Origin: Aristolochia californica
Taxonomy: Eukaryota; Streptophyta; Magnoliopsida; Piperales; Aristolochiaceae
DNA length: 64,000 bases
Direction: 5' to 3'
Assembly: GCA_029961685.1 (NCBI GenBank)
Contig: JARWKL010000001.1
Location: 56,841,314 to 56,905,313, forward strand
Shown here: positions 1 through 11,504 of the stretch, piece by piece
Layout of the letters: each line of letters starts with the position of its first letter
How positions within the stretch are numbered: position 1 is the first letter of the stretch
Made by a program: the position numbers and the translations under genes
Notes under the pieces: model-generated
Seen by the model: only the letters and a program-made list of their open reading frames with translations
Told to the model about the DNA's origin: nothing
The model's database searches: none

Positions 1-23
1 ATAGGCCTTGGACCCAACTTAAC
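1..23 (+). repeat. tail of a TRIM-like LTR at the window edge
   Basis: The first bases (ggccttggacccaactt then aaca) match the end of the solo LTR at 41150-41267. The rest would lie left of the window. Confidence 0.35.
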
Positions 24-684
24 AACTCCAAAGCTAGCACCCCGAACAACACAACTTCTCATGCTGTTGGCCTCATCTCAAGCTGGCTTCATACAAGGAA
101 GGATTTTGCCACTCTATTGGGTGTTTCCCTTGGGGAAAATTGGAATTTGATTGCCCATATGTCTGGCCCCTGCAGAACTCCGAGTATGGCCATTTGGGAT
201 CCTCCCCCTTGAGATTGCATTAAGCTGAATTTTGATGGTAGTGCTATTGGCTGTCCTGGGCTGACTGGAGTAGGCAGTGTGCTCAAAGGTCACAATGAAG
301 ACCCTATTCTTTCTTATGCTGGTCCCGTGGGCATTGCTGATTCTAATACTGCTGCAGTTAGTGCTCTGCTGTTCGGCCTCTAAATCTTCAGGGATCGTCT
401 CCATGGCAAGTTAATCATTGAAGGTGACTCGAAGACTGTTATTAGTTGGTATTCCAAAGACAGCTCCCCCCTTGGCGCCATTGGCCCATCACTGATAGTA
501 TTGCTGATATTGTGTCTTCTACTCATTGTAATTGGAATCTCATTCCTAGATCAGCTAACTCTTTGACTGATAAATTGGCAAAATTCGGAACTTCCCAACA
601 ATCTCTCATTGTTTGGGAAGGCCCTCCTTTGTAAATTGCTCTTTTGAGTCTTAATGAAAATCAGCATCATTTTAAAAAAAAAAG
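22..684 (+). mobile_element. LINE family A, 5'-truncated 3' end with RNase H, degenerate
   Basis: The last ~650 bases of an L1-type LINE, matching the 5.0 kb copy at 10529-15534 from its AACTCCAAAGCTAG stretch to the tail. It codes for remnants of the ORF2 RNase H domain (NFDGSAIGCPG-like, then [15 protein letters not shown]) broken by stops near 212 and 380. It ends in the family tail aatgaaaatcagcatca plus poly-A at about 673-682. It lies in a RAD50 intron. Confidence 0.85.
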
Positions 685-986
685 GAGCATACTGGGCTTT
701 GTCTGTGGAATTGTATTACCAAAAGCACAAAGCATATATGAATGAAGGTTTGGATTGCCTCTTGAGCTACCATCAAAATTTAGTTTAGTCCACCCAAGTT
801 GAGGTCAATTCCACTAAGTTTCATACCTAGAAGAAGAGTAATTAGGCACATTCATTCAATTTGGGAATAGTCCCACCTCTTCCTTCCTTTCTCTGCATAT
901 GATGAAACAAAAATTGTGTATTATGAACTATATTCTTTATAACCCCTCCTATGGATTGGGATTTATTTCTAAAAGTGCTACCTTTT
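685..986. other. intron sequence, no feature seen
   Basis: AT-rich sequence between a LINE tail and a TRIM. No coding similarity or repeat was recognised. Confidence 0.5.
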
Positions 987-1330
987 TGTTGAGTAGGAAA
1001 AGTCCCTCATTGATAAAAGTCAAATGTGTTATTGGGTATATTAGTGAGCAGTAGGCCTCCTAAGTGGCTAGTCATTTAAGGATGAAACGGAGCTCAATCC
1101 AATAGTGATATCACAGTGGACGTTTGCTTGGGCATAGTTTCTGTTCTGTTGTTAGTTTATTCCGAGTTTGTGCCCCCACGTCTCAAGCTCGTTATGTGTA
1201 AGCTTGGACATGAGAGGTATTGTTAAGTGAGAATAGTCTCATGTTGATAACAGTTAATAAGTGTTATTGGGTTATAATGGTGGGCTTCGTTAGTAGCTAG
1301 TCATTTTAGGATGGAGTTAGACTCAATCCA
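987..1330 (+). mobile_element. TRIM-like miniature LTR retrotransposon (two ~112-base LTRs)
   Basis: Two diverged direct repeats, 987-1101 and 1221-1330, each begin TGTT and end CAATCCA. They share gtgttattgggt and gctagtcatttwaggatg. Between them are 119 bases with a primer-site-like TGATATCACAG soon after the first repeat and a purine-rich gagagg before the second. No coding capacity. A clean target duplication was not found. The same LTR family is a solo LTR at 41150-41267. Confidence 0.6.
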
Positions 1331-1541
1331 AAAGTTTTCTTCTTCCTATAGGGCCCAAATAGTTGTAGAAATAGCTGTCCTCTTCAAAACCTTTCCTTTG
1401 TTTGGCAAAAAACATCTAGAAGATATGTAAGGAAACAACAATGCAATTCACAGTTTGATAGGCTAGCACTCTAGACTGCAAAAGTAAAAGGGCGATGCTA
1501 AAAATATGATCCTTCAACTCATAACTAAATTGTAAAGCTTT
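1331..1541. other. intron sequence, no feature seen
   Basis: Nothing recognisable between the TRIM and the next LINE fragment. Confidence 0.5.
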
Positions 1542-2045
1542 TATTTTTTATTTTTTATTTTTTATAATGGCATGATTTTATTAAGCCAAAAAAGGGAGAT
1601 TGCAAGTAGGCGGAGTCCTTAACAATGGGACATTGGAGGGAGACCCCTTCCTTAGCAAGGGAGTCAGCCAAAAAGTTGGCTGCTCTAGCAACATAACTAT
1701 AAACGAGGGAGTCAACAAGCTTAAGAATATAAGGAAAACAAGTGCAATGGCACCAAGGAGGCTCCACATTGCCAAAACACTAATTGATGATGACTTCGGA
1801 ATTACCCTCAACATGAAGAGAACGATGGAACCGATATTTGAAAACCATAAGCTCGTGCTTTAGACCATGTAACTCAGCTGAGGTGGAGTTAGAAATGTCA
1901 AGGGGGCCCTCATATGTAGCAAGGATAGTGCCCGAGGAATCTCTGAAGACTCCCAAAGCCCAACGGTCCAGGATACCCATTGATGATCCTCCAAAGTTGA
2001 GCTTAATGATATTAATTACCAGAACACCAATTGATGACGACTTTT
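1542..2045 (-). mobile_element. LINE 3' fragment, minus strand, RNase H remnant
   Basis: A T-rich tail at 1542-1564 marks the 3' poly-A on the minus strand. Reading left from 1980, the minus strand encodes RNase H pieces GILDRWALGVFRDSSG and STSAELHGLKHELM. From about 1767 it continues in another frame with AANFLADSLAKEG. So it is frameshifted and 5'-truncated. It belongs to a family other than A. Confidence 0.8.
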
Positions 2046-3235
2046 CGTTCTAAAGCTTACAACTAACATTGCCCACATTTTGACCTAGACAAATAAGCTG
2101 GTTTGTTGTTAAAATCTAACCTTTTAGAGGCATACTAGAGAATAGATACATTTTAGGGGGAGTGAGCCTCGACCCAACCACGGATGAGGTTGGGTGACAA
2201 AAATTAGAAGAAAAGTAATATAAAAGAAGAAACTATAATTCTAAGCATTTTCAATCCTTAAAATAGGGGACAAAGTTATGCTTCAGTAGAATTACAATGC
2301 TTGAATGGCACATTTGTGTGTGTGTGGGTTTAATTATGAAATAGAATGACAATCCTAAGGAAGAAATAATGAAACTAGGAAAGCACAAAGAAATAAGCAA
2401 AACCATTAGAAAAAAGAAAAAAAATTGAGAAGGGACGTGAGGTGCCAAAAACTAGATGTTGTCAGGGGTTGGCGCTCCTGGGGGTATGAAGACAAGATAC
2501 ATTCAGTTTTCTAATAAGTTCCCCATCTCATCAAAATAGATAAAAAAGTGGCCTTGAAGGCACTTGTTTTCATTGGTGCAATTAAAAATTACATCTGAGG
2601 TTGCACAGGGAGGGGAGTAGTAAATTACTTATGTAGAGTTGAAGGCTTTGGAGAGGGGTTTACTCCACCATTGAAGTGGCTGAATGATGGACGTAAAATA
2701 GAAGGATATTACCTACAAAGAGAACTTTTTAACAGTTTCTTCTGAATTTTTAAACAGTTCTTGTATTTGCTAACATATTCGGATGCTTTGTCATACTCTT
2801 TTGACGTGTATAAAACCTCTTTGTGCTTTAGCATCTAAAGCTCAACTTAATGGAACTTCTAGACAGAATCCACTAGATTGATTTTGAAGAAAAAGAGGGA
2901 CTTGGGATGCGAAGTATTTCACAACAAAGAGGGTTTCAGAATTATTTCTATTGACCTTTGTTCCTGTTAGCTTGATTACTTTATTTGTTAATAACAAAGC
3001 TAATCACCCTTACATGGAAGACTATGCCTTTACATGGAAGAATTATGTTTGGCACTATGTTCAATAATTGACTAAATTCTCTAACTTAGCATTGTGTAAC
3101 AGGTCCTTAACTGAAGATATTTACATAGAAGTACATAATCTTGTCACTCTCCCTCAAGCTGGAGACTGGATATTAATAATTTGCATCTTGTTGCAAACTT
3201 TTGATGTTGCTTGGTGTTGACAGGCTTAATAATGA
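2046..3235. other. intron sequence with a short GT repeat, no gene
   Basis: No exon of RAD50 or other gene was found. A GT-rich run lies near 2313-2326. The N-terminal RAD50 lobe is not encoded here on either strand. Confidence 0.5.
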
Positions 3236-3862
3236 TTTTTTTTTTTTGTTTTTGATGGAATGTGTGAATTTTATAAAAGGAAACGATATAACCTATAAGG
3301 TGGGGCCACCTTCCACAATAAGGGTTTCAAGGGAGGATCCCCGTTTAGCATGGAAGTCCGCAAGGTGATTGACGGATTTGGGTGCATGCACCCAAGTACA
3401 ATTGAGGGAGGAGAAGATGCTATATATACTTAGGAAGACATCCTAGTGCCACCAGGGAGGGGGGGTCTTGGATTTGGCGCACCAATCAATGACAACTTTG
3501 GAATCCCCTTCAATGATGAGTGGACCCGAGAAGCGGTCCTAGAAGATCGTAAGGCCATGAAGCAACTCGGCAAGTTCAATGGAGGTGGAGTCTAAGGATC
3601 GGCGAAGGAGGCTACTGTTGTCATCATGAATTACTCTTCCAAAACCGGCGGGCCCAGGACAACCAGTTGCGTTGTCATCGAAGTTCAACTTGAGGTGACC
3701 AGGAGGGGGAGGAGATCAAACAATCATGTTTGGAGGATGTGAGGGTCCTGCCATGGCTGCAACCAAGTGCCAATTCCCACAAAAATTAGAGTTGCTAAGG
3801 TGGAGGAATTCTTTCTACCTGATGAGTCAGGTGGAGATATCAACTCTGCCAAAATTGGCTTA
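3236..3862 (-). mobile_element. LINE family B 3' fragment, minus strand
   Basis: A poly-T run at 3236-3247 is the reverse of a LINE tail. The following ~600 bases match the LINE at 28112-28720 closely, including ggtggggccaccttccac and gcatggaagtccgcaaggtg. Minus-strand RNase H remnants are present but not open. 5'-truncated. Confidence 0.8.
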
Positions 3863-4086
3863 ATTAGGATATCAACTAACTAATTTTTTTCTTTACTTAA
3901 AAATCAGTCAACTAATTGTTTTATGACACTTATGGAGTAGGTATCCTAAGAGGGAGTAGAAGATCATGGAGAGTTTTCAAAGGCCTACTGTGACATAGAC
4001 TTAGTAGAAGTGTAGGGAACTACTTAATGGGTTGAAGGATGCCTTCTACAAAACATCGACATCACTTCATGGTGGTGTTTTAGTGT
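3863..4086. other. intron sequence left of the copia insertion
   Basis: Holds nothing recognised. It ends at the CTAAT target duplication. Confidence 0.5.
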
Positions 4087-4091
4087 CTAAT

Positions 4092-4405
4092 TGTTGATTT
4101 TCAGGACTCCATATGTTGCACTCTTTGGTAAAGGAGAGGAGTAAGAAGAAGAAAAGAGAAGAAGAGAGAAAAGAGGAAAGGAATGACCAAGAGAAGAAAA
4201 GATGAAGGTGAGCATGTTGAGGGAGAATGAGGGGAGAATTAGGGTTGTGGACCTAGTCTTAACACTCCCCCTAAAACTTTATTTATAGATGACAAAAAAA
4301 ACAAATATTACAAGTATACCCTTCATCCTAGAAGGAGTGAATAAGGGACAAAGATTATAAGATAATTACATCAATGACACTTAAACATGTCTTTATCTTC
4401 TAACA
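4092..4405 (-). repeat. copia 3' LTR (314 bases)
   Basis: TG...CA ends, matching 10273-10528 plus 15546-15583 along the whole length with small indels. On the minus strand it is preceded by a purine tract (gaggggggag, 4406-4415), as expected for a 3' LTR. Confidence 0.9.
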
Positions 4406-4867
4406 CTCCCCCCTCAAGCTAGTGGTGAGAAGAGATCATACATCCCCAATTTGGTGCATGCAGTGGAGAGGACCTTGGAGTTGATCGACTTCGTGAATAT
4501 ATTAGCGAGCTGTCTGTGAGTTAAGACATGTTTAAGACTTATAATGCTTGCTTATAACTTTTCTCTCACAAAGTGACAGTCCACCTCAATATGTCTGTGG
4601 ATTGTAGCTTGATTGTCATAGTGGAGTTCCATCGGGCCTTCTTTGTTGAATCCCAACTCTATTAGAAGGGATTTAATCCATAGGAGCTCGCTTACTGCAT
4701 GTGCCAACTACATTCTGTTTTTTACTCTTCCATGTAACAAGATTGCCTCCAACTAGAGTAGAGTATCATGAAGTAGATTTTCTATCATTTGGGGATCCAA
4801 CCCAATCCCCATCGACAAAACTTTTAATATTGAAATAACCATGACACTTATAAAGGAGTCCTTGACC

Positions 4868-5505
4868 TGGTGTTTTTTTTTTTTTTTTTGAAATGATGCT
4901 GAATTTTATTAAGACAAAAGCTCAAGAGAGCAATTTACAAAGGGGGGAAGCCTTCCCCAAATAAGGAGATATTGCTGAGAAGTTTCAAATTTAGCCAATT
5001 TATTAGCCAAAGAGTTGGCTGATCTAGGAATGAGATTCCAATTACAATGAATAGAAGACACAATGTTAGCAATACAATCGGTGATAGGTGAGTGGCGCCA
5101 AGGGGGGAGCTATCTTTTGAACACCAACTGATGACAGTCTTTGAGTATCCTTCAATAATTAGCTTGCCATGGAGACATTCCTTGAAGATTCTGAGGCCGA
5201 ATAGAATAGCACTTACTTCAACAGTATTTGAATCGGCAATGCCCACCGGCCCAACATAAGAAAGAATAGGGTCTCCATTGTTGCCTCTGAAGACTCCACC
5301 TGCTCCAGTCGGCCCAGGACAGCTAATAGCACTACCATCAAAATTGAGTTTGATGTACAAGGGGGAGTATCCCAAATGACCAGAATCGGAGTCCTGCAAG
5401 AGCCTGCCATACGAGCGATCAACCTCCAGTTTTCCTGAAGGGAAACACTCGATAGAGCGACAAACTCCTTTCTGGTATGTAACCAGCTCAAGATAAGACT
5501 CACTT
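4868..5505 (-). mobile_element. LINE family A, 5'-truncated, inserted in copia
   Basis: Poly-T at 4872-4889 is the 3' tail. The minus-strand frame 5503-4935 is mostly open and encodes the LINE ORF2 end: [13 protein letters not shown], then KLNFDGSAISCPGPTGAGG with RNase H acidic residues. The copia frame stops at SHWQALERILMYLK on one side and resumes at CHGYFNIKSFVDGDW on the other. Target duplication not clear. Confidence 0.85.
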
Positions 5506-7651
5506 TTCAAGTACATGAGAATCCTCTCTAACGCTTGCCAATGAGAGATCTGAGGTTTATGCATATATTGGCTGATCACACTAACTGCAAAGAAATATCC
5601 GGACTGGTCACAGTGAGATAAATCAGTTTCCCAAATAGCCTCTGGTACTTGCCTACATCTACTTCTTCTCCAAAACTAGCACATAATTTTGTATGTTTCC
5701 ATAGGGGTATCAATAGGATGACATCCTATCATTTATGTTTTTTTGAGCAAGTCAAACACATATTTCCTCTATGATAAGATGATGCCATGCCTGGATTGAA
5801 GAACCTCAATACTGAGGTAGTACTTAAGGAATCCCAAGTCCTTTGTCTTGAATTCATTGCATATCATGTGTTTGACTTGTCAGATGCTTTCAGTATCACT
5901 ACCTGTCCAGATAATATCATCCACGTATACAACATGTAGTACCACACCTTTCTTAGTATGCTTGACAAATACGGAATGGTCCACAAAGCACCTTGTGAAC
6001 CCAAATCGAAGTATTGTTTAACTAAACTTGTCATACCAGGCCCGCAGAGATTGCTTCAGACCATAAAACGATTTTTTTAGTGTCATAAACTTCCCTCAAC
6101 CACATATCTAGGTGGTTGTTGCGTATAAATTTCTTCCTTAATATCACCATTGAGGAAGAGATTCTTCACATCTAGCTGAAAAATAGGTCATCGAGAGTTA
6201 GTAGCGAGAGATAACAAAAGCATTTAAAAAAAAAAAGAGATAACAAAAGACGTACTGAGTTGAGCTTGGCAACATGTGAAAAACTTTCCTCATAGTCATT
6301 TCCATAAATTTTTGCCAAATGGTAGGGGAATCGCCACGTTTGATTCTCATAAAGGGCTGCCATTTGTTCATCCATGGCTGCTTTCCATCCTGGATGCTGT
6401 AGGGCCTTCTGATAAGATTGGGGATAACCGATGGGTGGATAAATAATTAGCAATGGGGTTGATAGGTAGATGGTCGTGTGCATGCCCTAGGCTCTTTTCG
6501 AAGAGCAATTGGTCGGGTATCAAATGGAGGACCAAAAATAGGAGGTGGAGAAGGAGAATGTACCTCATAGGGGTCTGGAGACTCCACAGGTGTAGTGTCA
6601 ACCAATGCTTCAGGGGGCAAAGCAGGTACGTCATCACGACCATGAACTACTGACTCATAAATCGACACAATAGGCTTAGGAAACTTATTGGTTGCAAAGA
6701 AACCAGGTGGAACACTGGTGGATGAATAAAAGGGTTGTTCTTCAAAGAATGTTACATCACTAAAAAAATATCTTCTTGAGAGAAGGATTGTGACACACAT
6801 ATCCTTTCCGAGTACGAGAGTAGCCCAAAAAGATACATTTAATTGCCCTGGGATCCAATTTAGTAGTATGGGGGGATGTAACACGAACAAAACAGGTACA
6901 CCAAAAAACTCTCCTAGGAAGAAAAAATAGCTCATCACCAGGAAATAGATGAGAGTATGGTATCTTATTACCAAGTATCGAAGAAGGTAATCTGTTAATA
7001 AGAAAATAGGCCGTAAGGATGGCATGTGGCTAGTAGAAATGAAGCACGTGCATATGGTGTAGTAGAGCACGAACAACCTCCAGAAGGTGTCTATATTTTC
7101 TTTCAGCCTTACTATTTTGTTGTGGTGTGTAGTCACAAGAAGTTTGGTGAATGATGCCTGTTTGCAAAATGATTGGAAGTCTCCTGACATAAATTCCTTG
7201 GCATTATTTGAGCAAAGGATCTTCACGGTATTATTAAATTGAGTAGATACCATGACACAAAAAGACTTAAAAAGAGGTTATACCTTTGATCTTTCTTTCA
7301 ATAAGAACAACCATGTAATCTAAGAGAAATCATTAGGAAATGCAATGAAGTACTTTGAACAGGAAACATTAGAGATGTTCATGGGTCCCCACATATCAAT
7401 ATGAACTAAAGAAAAAGGAGCAACACCTTTGGTTTTGCCACGAGGAGAATAAGTACTCCATTGGTGTTTACTTACTTGACAATCTTCACAGTTCAGGCTG
7501 GAAATGGAATGCAAGGAAGGAATCATCTGTTTGAGAGACTGTAGGGATGGATGATCTAACCTATTGTGCCACTGAAGAGCCATATGCTGAGCACTGGATG
7601 TGGCTGTGAGTGCTAGCGAATCACGATCTCCACCAATAACCTGTTTTGTCT

Positions 7652-8006
7652 ACTGCTGAAGTTAGTGCTCTGTTGTTTGGCTTCCAAATCTTCAGGGATC
7701 GTCTCCATGGCAAGTTAATCATTGAAGGCAACTCGAAGATGGTTATTAGTTGGTGTTCCAAAGACAACTTCCCCCCTTGGCGCCATTGGCCCATCACTGA
7801 TAGTATTGCTGACATTGTATCTTCTACACATTGTAATTGGAATCTCATTTCTAGATCAAACAACTCTTTGGCTGCTAAATTGGCAAAATTTGGAACTTCC
7901 CAGCAATCTCTTATTGTTTGGGAAAGCTTCCCTCCTTTGTAATATGCTCTTTTGAGCTTTTGTCTTAATAAAAATCAGTATCATTTAAAAAAAAAAAAAA
8001 AAAACA
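7652..8006 (+). mobile_element. LINE family A, 355-base 3' end with target duplication
   Basis: A plus-strand insertion into the minus-strand copia pol. The 10-base direct repeat tgttttgtct lies at 7642-7651 and 8007-8016. It encodes the RNase H end (FRDRLHGKLIIEGNSK; frame to 7942) and ends aataaaaatcagtatca plus about 18 A. Confidence 0.92.
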
Positions 8007-8350
8007 TGTTTTGTCTTCAGATCCTGAGGAATACAAGAAGTAGGGGAAAAAGTAACGGAACAATTTAATTTCTTTGTTAGTTGACTGACAGATAAAAATC
8101 TAAGTGAAATTTAGGAACAAATAGGACATCTTTCAAATGAAGAGTAGGTGTAACAAATGTGGACCCCACCACCTTGGTTTAGGATCCATCTGCTATAGAA
8201 ATAAATTTGTCATTCAAACAAGGAGATATAAAACTCAAGAGGTTACCATTAATGTTAAGTGCTCAGACGCCCTTGAGTCAATGGTCTAGGATGGAGAAGT
8301 TGCCAAAACCATATCTGTTATAGTAGTAGCAGCAATAGGAGAAGCCTTGT

Positions 8351-10260
8351 TTGGGGAGGCTTGATCTGGGGTATGAGCCATATATGCTTTATTTTCTAAA
8401 GTATTTCAAATTCCTCTTCGGAAACGGTCTTCTTGCGGATAGGCTCCATCATATTTTTTTATCTTTTGAAGTAATTCAAATTCTTCTGCAGAGATGGTCT
8501 TCGTGCCTTTGGTGTTCTTAGGAGCCATCATAGAGCTGAATTCTTGAACCAACCAAATCCCTTTAGTTTAATTCAAGCCGACCCACTTCAGGAAATAATG
8601 AACCCAGGGTACTCACCCGAGGATTTCTTCTTCAATAATAATGTCTCAATTAGAGAGACATAATAGGAACTGCTGTAATGAGCCAATAACACGTAGCATA
8701 TATGCTGTTTTATAACAGTGGATAACATGTAAATAATGAAAGTCCATAAGTGTGGTAAGGACACATGGAATAATCTCCAACACGTTCAACTGAGAGTAAG
8801 GAAGCTTGAACCAAGTAATAAGCTGCCTAAGCTGAACCAAGTGCTGTAAATCTTCACAAAAGGAATAACTGAACTGAGTGCCGCTTCCAGATTCAACCAA
8901 GAACGACCAAATTCAAGTATAATTCAGCAAGTTATGCAGATCAAGGATTAAGCTGGCTTGCTGAACTCATGTGCTTCCAGCAATAGGAACTTCCATATAT
9001 GTAATATATATATATTTTAACAATCTGAAATACTGCAGCCAAACACTTTCAAGGAGGAAAGCCCCAAAATCCAAAAACAGGTGCTGGAATTATCAATAAG
9101 CAGGTGATGGAATTATCAATAAATCACCCAAAAAACCAAAGCAGGTGCTGGAATTATAAATAAATCACCCTTTCAATGCTTGAGATAATTAAGCTTGCTG
9201 AAAAAAAAACTGCAACGTCACCAGTGACCAGCTATTTTTTTTATTTAATCAGAAACTCTGTTGAATAACAGCAACTTGCTGATTCACCTGTTAGATAAAA
9301 CAATCAACTTGCTGTAGCCTGAATAACATCAACGTTTTGGAGAATCAGATGCAGGGAGCAGAGACACGCAGCAGATTTTTTTTTGAAACATGTTGGAGAA
9401 GAAACAACAGCTTGCTGTAAGCTTTCATCAATGTGTCTTAGAGTTCTGAACTAAGATAAGCTTCTCAGCAGACAGAATAATAACCTTCTGCTGGTGAATC
9501 AAGAAAACTGAAATCGAAAAGCTCCCTTACTCTTCTGCTACCCAACGACTACTCCAAACATTCTCCTTTCTCTGATAGCAACAGGTAAACCTTCATTGTT
9601 TTTTTTTTTTTGTCATAAGAGTAATGAAGAACAATCTGGTATTCAATCAGAAACTCTGCTGCTGTATTTCAGAACGAAGATCAATCTCAGGTCTCAGTTC
9701 ATCAACAAGAACGAAATCTCTGGAGGAATCAGAACCAAACACTATCAAACAACCAGCAAACACGAGAAACCAGTGGCAGTTACGACAATTAGCAGAGGCT
9801 CGGAAAACTCATCAGTAACAGTTATGACACTATGTAGAGGCTCAGAACACTCGTTGGGCCGTGAAACAGCAATATTATCAAGAATAAAACTTCCAATCAG
9901 CAGAGGCTCAGAATTATATATGTTATCAAGCAACCAGCAACGCAATATTATCAAATCTCAAACAAGCAACGGGAAGATACCAAGAGATAGCCATCCAATA
10001 TCAAGTCTAGAAGGAAAATTCCCCAAATAGCAGCTGCTTGCGGGAGATTACCGAACTCAGGATTCTCCATGGACAGAGGCGCTGTTAAGGAAGAAGCATG
10101 CATGCTTTTGCGATGTCAGAATATAGAAGATTAGCATCATCATCATTGAAGAATAGCTTGGCAATGTTTCTACGACAATTATCAGCAGCAGAGATAAAAA
10201 CAGCATCCTTTTGATTAATCGCATAAAGGGAATTAAACTCACGGAGTCCTGAAAATCACT
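8351..10260 (-). pseudogene. copia leader/gag region, degenerate
   Basis: Lies between the PBS and the protease. A short minus-strand piece near 8530-8400 reads APKNTKGTKTISAEEFELLQ. A 51-codon stretch near 10245-10090 reads YAINQKDAVFISAADNCRRN and is followed by a stop; I do not recognise it. The rest has no long frame. Plus-strand frames at 9596-10030 look fortuitous. Confidence 0.45.
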
Positions 10261-10272
10261 ACTTTGGTACCA
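10261..10272 (-). promoter_or_regulatory. copia primer-binding site (initiator-Met tRNA type)
   Basis: Directly next to the 5' LTR the minus strand reads TGGTACCAAAGT, close to the plant copia PBS TGGTATCAGAGC complementary to tRNA-iMet. Confidence 0.8.
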
Positions 10273-10529
10273 TGTTGATTTTCAGGACTCCATATGTTGC
10301 ACTCTTCGGTAAAGGAGAGGAGGAAGGAGAAGAAAAGAGGAAAGGGACGACCAAGAGGAGAAGAGAGGAAGGTAAACCTGTTGAGGGAGAATGAGGGGAG
10401 AATTAGGGTTGTGAACTTAGTCTTAACCATCCCCCTTAAGTTTTATTTATAGATGTAAAAAAATAAATATTACAAGTATGCCCTTCATCCTAGAAAGAGT
10501 GAATAAGGGACAAGATCATAAGATAATTT

Positions 10530-11423
10530 AGGGTCTTTTCTAGAGTCGTATCTGAGTTCGGCACAATCATTGCTCTGGACCCATTCACGGAGCACTGGCA
10601 CCGTTTGGATGAGGCCCGGATCCTCATCACCCCCCTTCACCCTTATGAAGGGCAATATTTCAGATGTGTTATGGTGGATAAAGAGCGCTACTGGATCCGT
10701 ATCAGCATCGTTGCAATGGATGATTTTAGAGATGTGGTCCCCAAAAGCACTATCAAACCTTGGGAAATCACACAGCCACCCAATGAGCTAAGAAATGCAT
10801 CTCTCGACTCTGCCCCCTCTCTGCAGTTGCGATCCCCTCTAGGCAGCCTTATAGTTGGCATGGGAACTATACTCGCTAACCCCCCGGCATTCCCCCCCAC
10901 TTATCTGACACATCACCCACCCACCCTCTCAACCCAATCTCCTAAAAAAAATGCCATTGACCCAGATCCAGATGTCATACACACCTCTGTCTTAACTCCA
11001 GAAATACCCTTAACCACAACTTCCTCCGCCATAGAAACCCTCATAGACCCTCCTGCAAATCATCCCCATAACCCTCCCACTCCACAAACTTCCCACTAGA
11101 TATTGGAATCCCCCCCTAGTTCACCCCCGAGAAATCCCCACCCTGGAAATTACCTCTCCGACGCAGAGTCTGGAAGCAGTGAGTGTGCTCCTCGTGCCCA
11201 CAAGAAAAACAATTCTCTCCCTTCCATTGTAACCTACCAGCGTCGAGCTAGAGGGCAACAGAGACAACTACTAAGGGAGGACCTAGTGCCACCATTCGAT
11301 ACCCCTGCAACCCAGAGGCGGGAGATTTCATCACTCCAAAGCCGAGTGAACGAGCTCAGGTGCTTGTGGAAACTCTTCAGTCATAACAACAGAAATATGA
11401 CCCAGAAACTTGGGCCCAGATAG
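10530..11423 (+). pseudogene. LINE ORF1 (gag-like), truncated, one internal stop
   Basis: A single frame from the insertion point to 11423 with a TAG at 11097-11099. It encodes VVSEFGTIIALDPFTEHW, YEGQYFRCVMVDKERYW, then a Pro/Thr/Ser-rich tail. The N-terminal RNA-binding part and any zinc knuckle are missing. The homologous ORF1 part is also in the copy ending at 47612. Confidence 0.75.
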
Positions 11424-11504
11424 TGGAACTTGCCAAGGTGATGGGCACCGTCTCCCGGGAGATAACCACTCATATGAGAACTCAGAAAAGATGAAAAAAG
11501 ATCA

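Larger units (their letters stand above)
4430..8350 (-). pseudogene. copia gag-pol polyprotein remnant
   Basis: Minus-strand pieces in order: protease-like DSRASEHLT near 8300; pre-integrase WHNRLDHPSLQSLKQM and LNCEDCQVSKHQ (7583-7480); integrase remnants in 7253-6900; reverse transcriptase across 6480-5560; YMHKPQISHW (5565-5530) at the RT/RNase H border; RNase H with EGPMELYYDNQAT near 4620. It is interrupted by LINEs at 7652-8006 and 4868-5505 and has numerous stops and frameshifts. The protease motif has Arg where Gly is usual. Confidence 0.85.

Noticed and set aside
9596..10030. 144-codon plus-strand open frame rich in repeated SRGSE
   Set aside because: It lies antisense to the copia leader and follows a poly-T run. 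The low-complexity peptide looks like translated repeat sequence.
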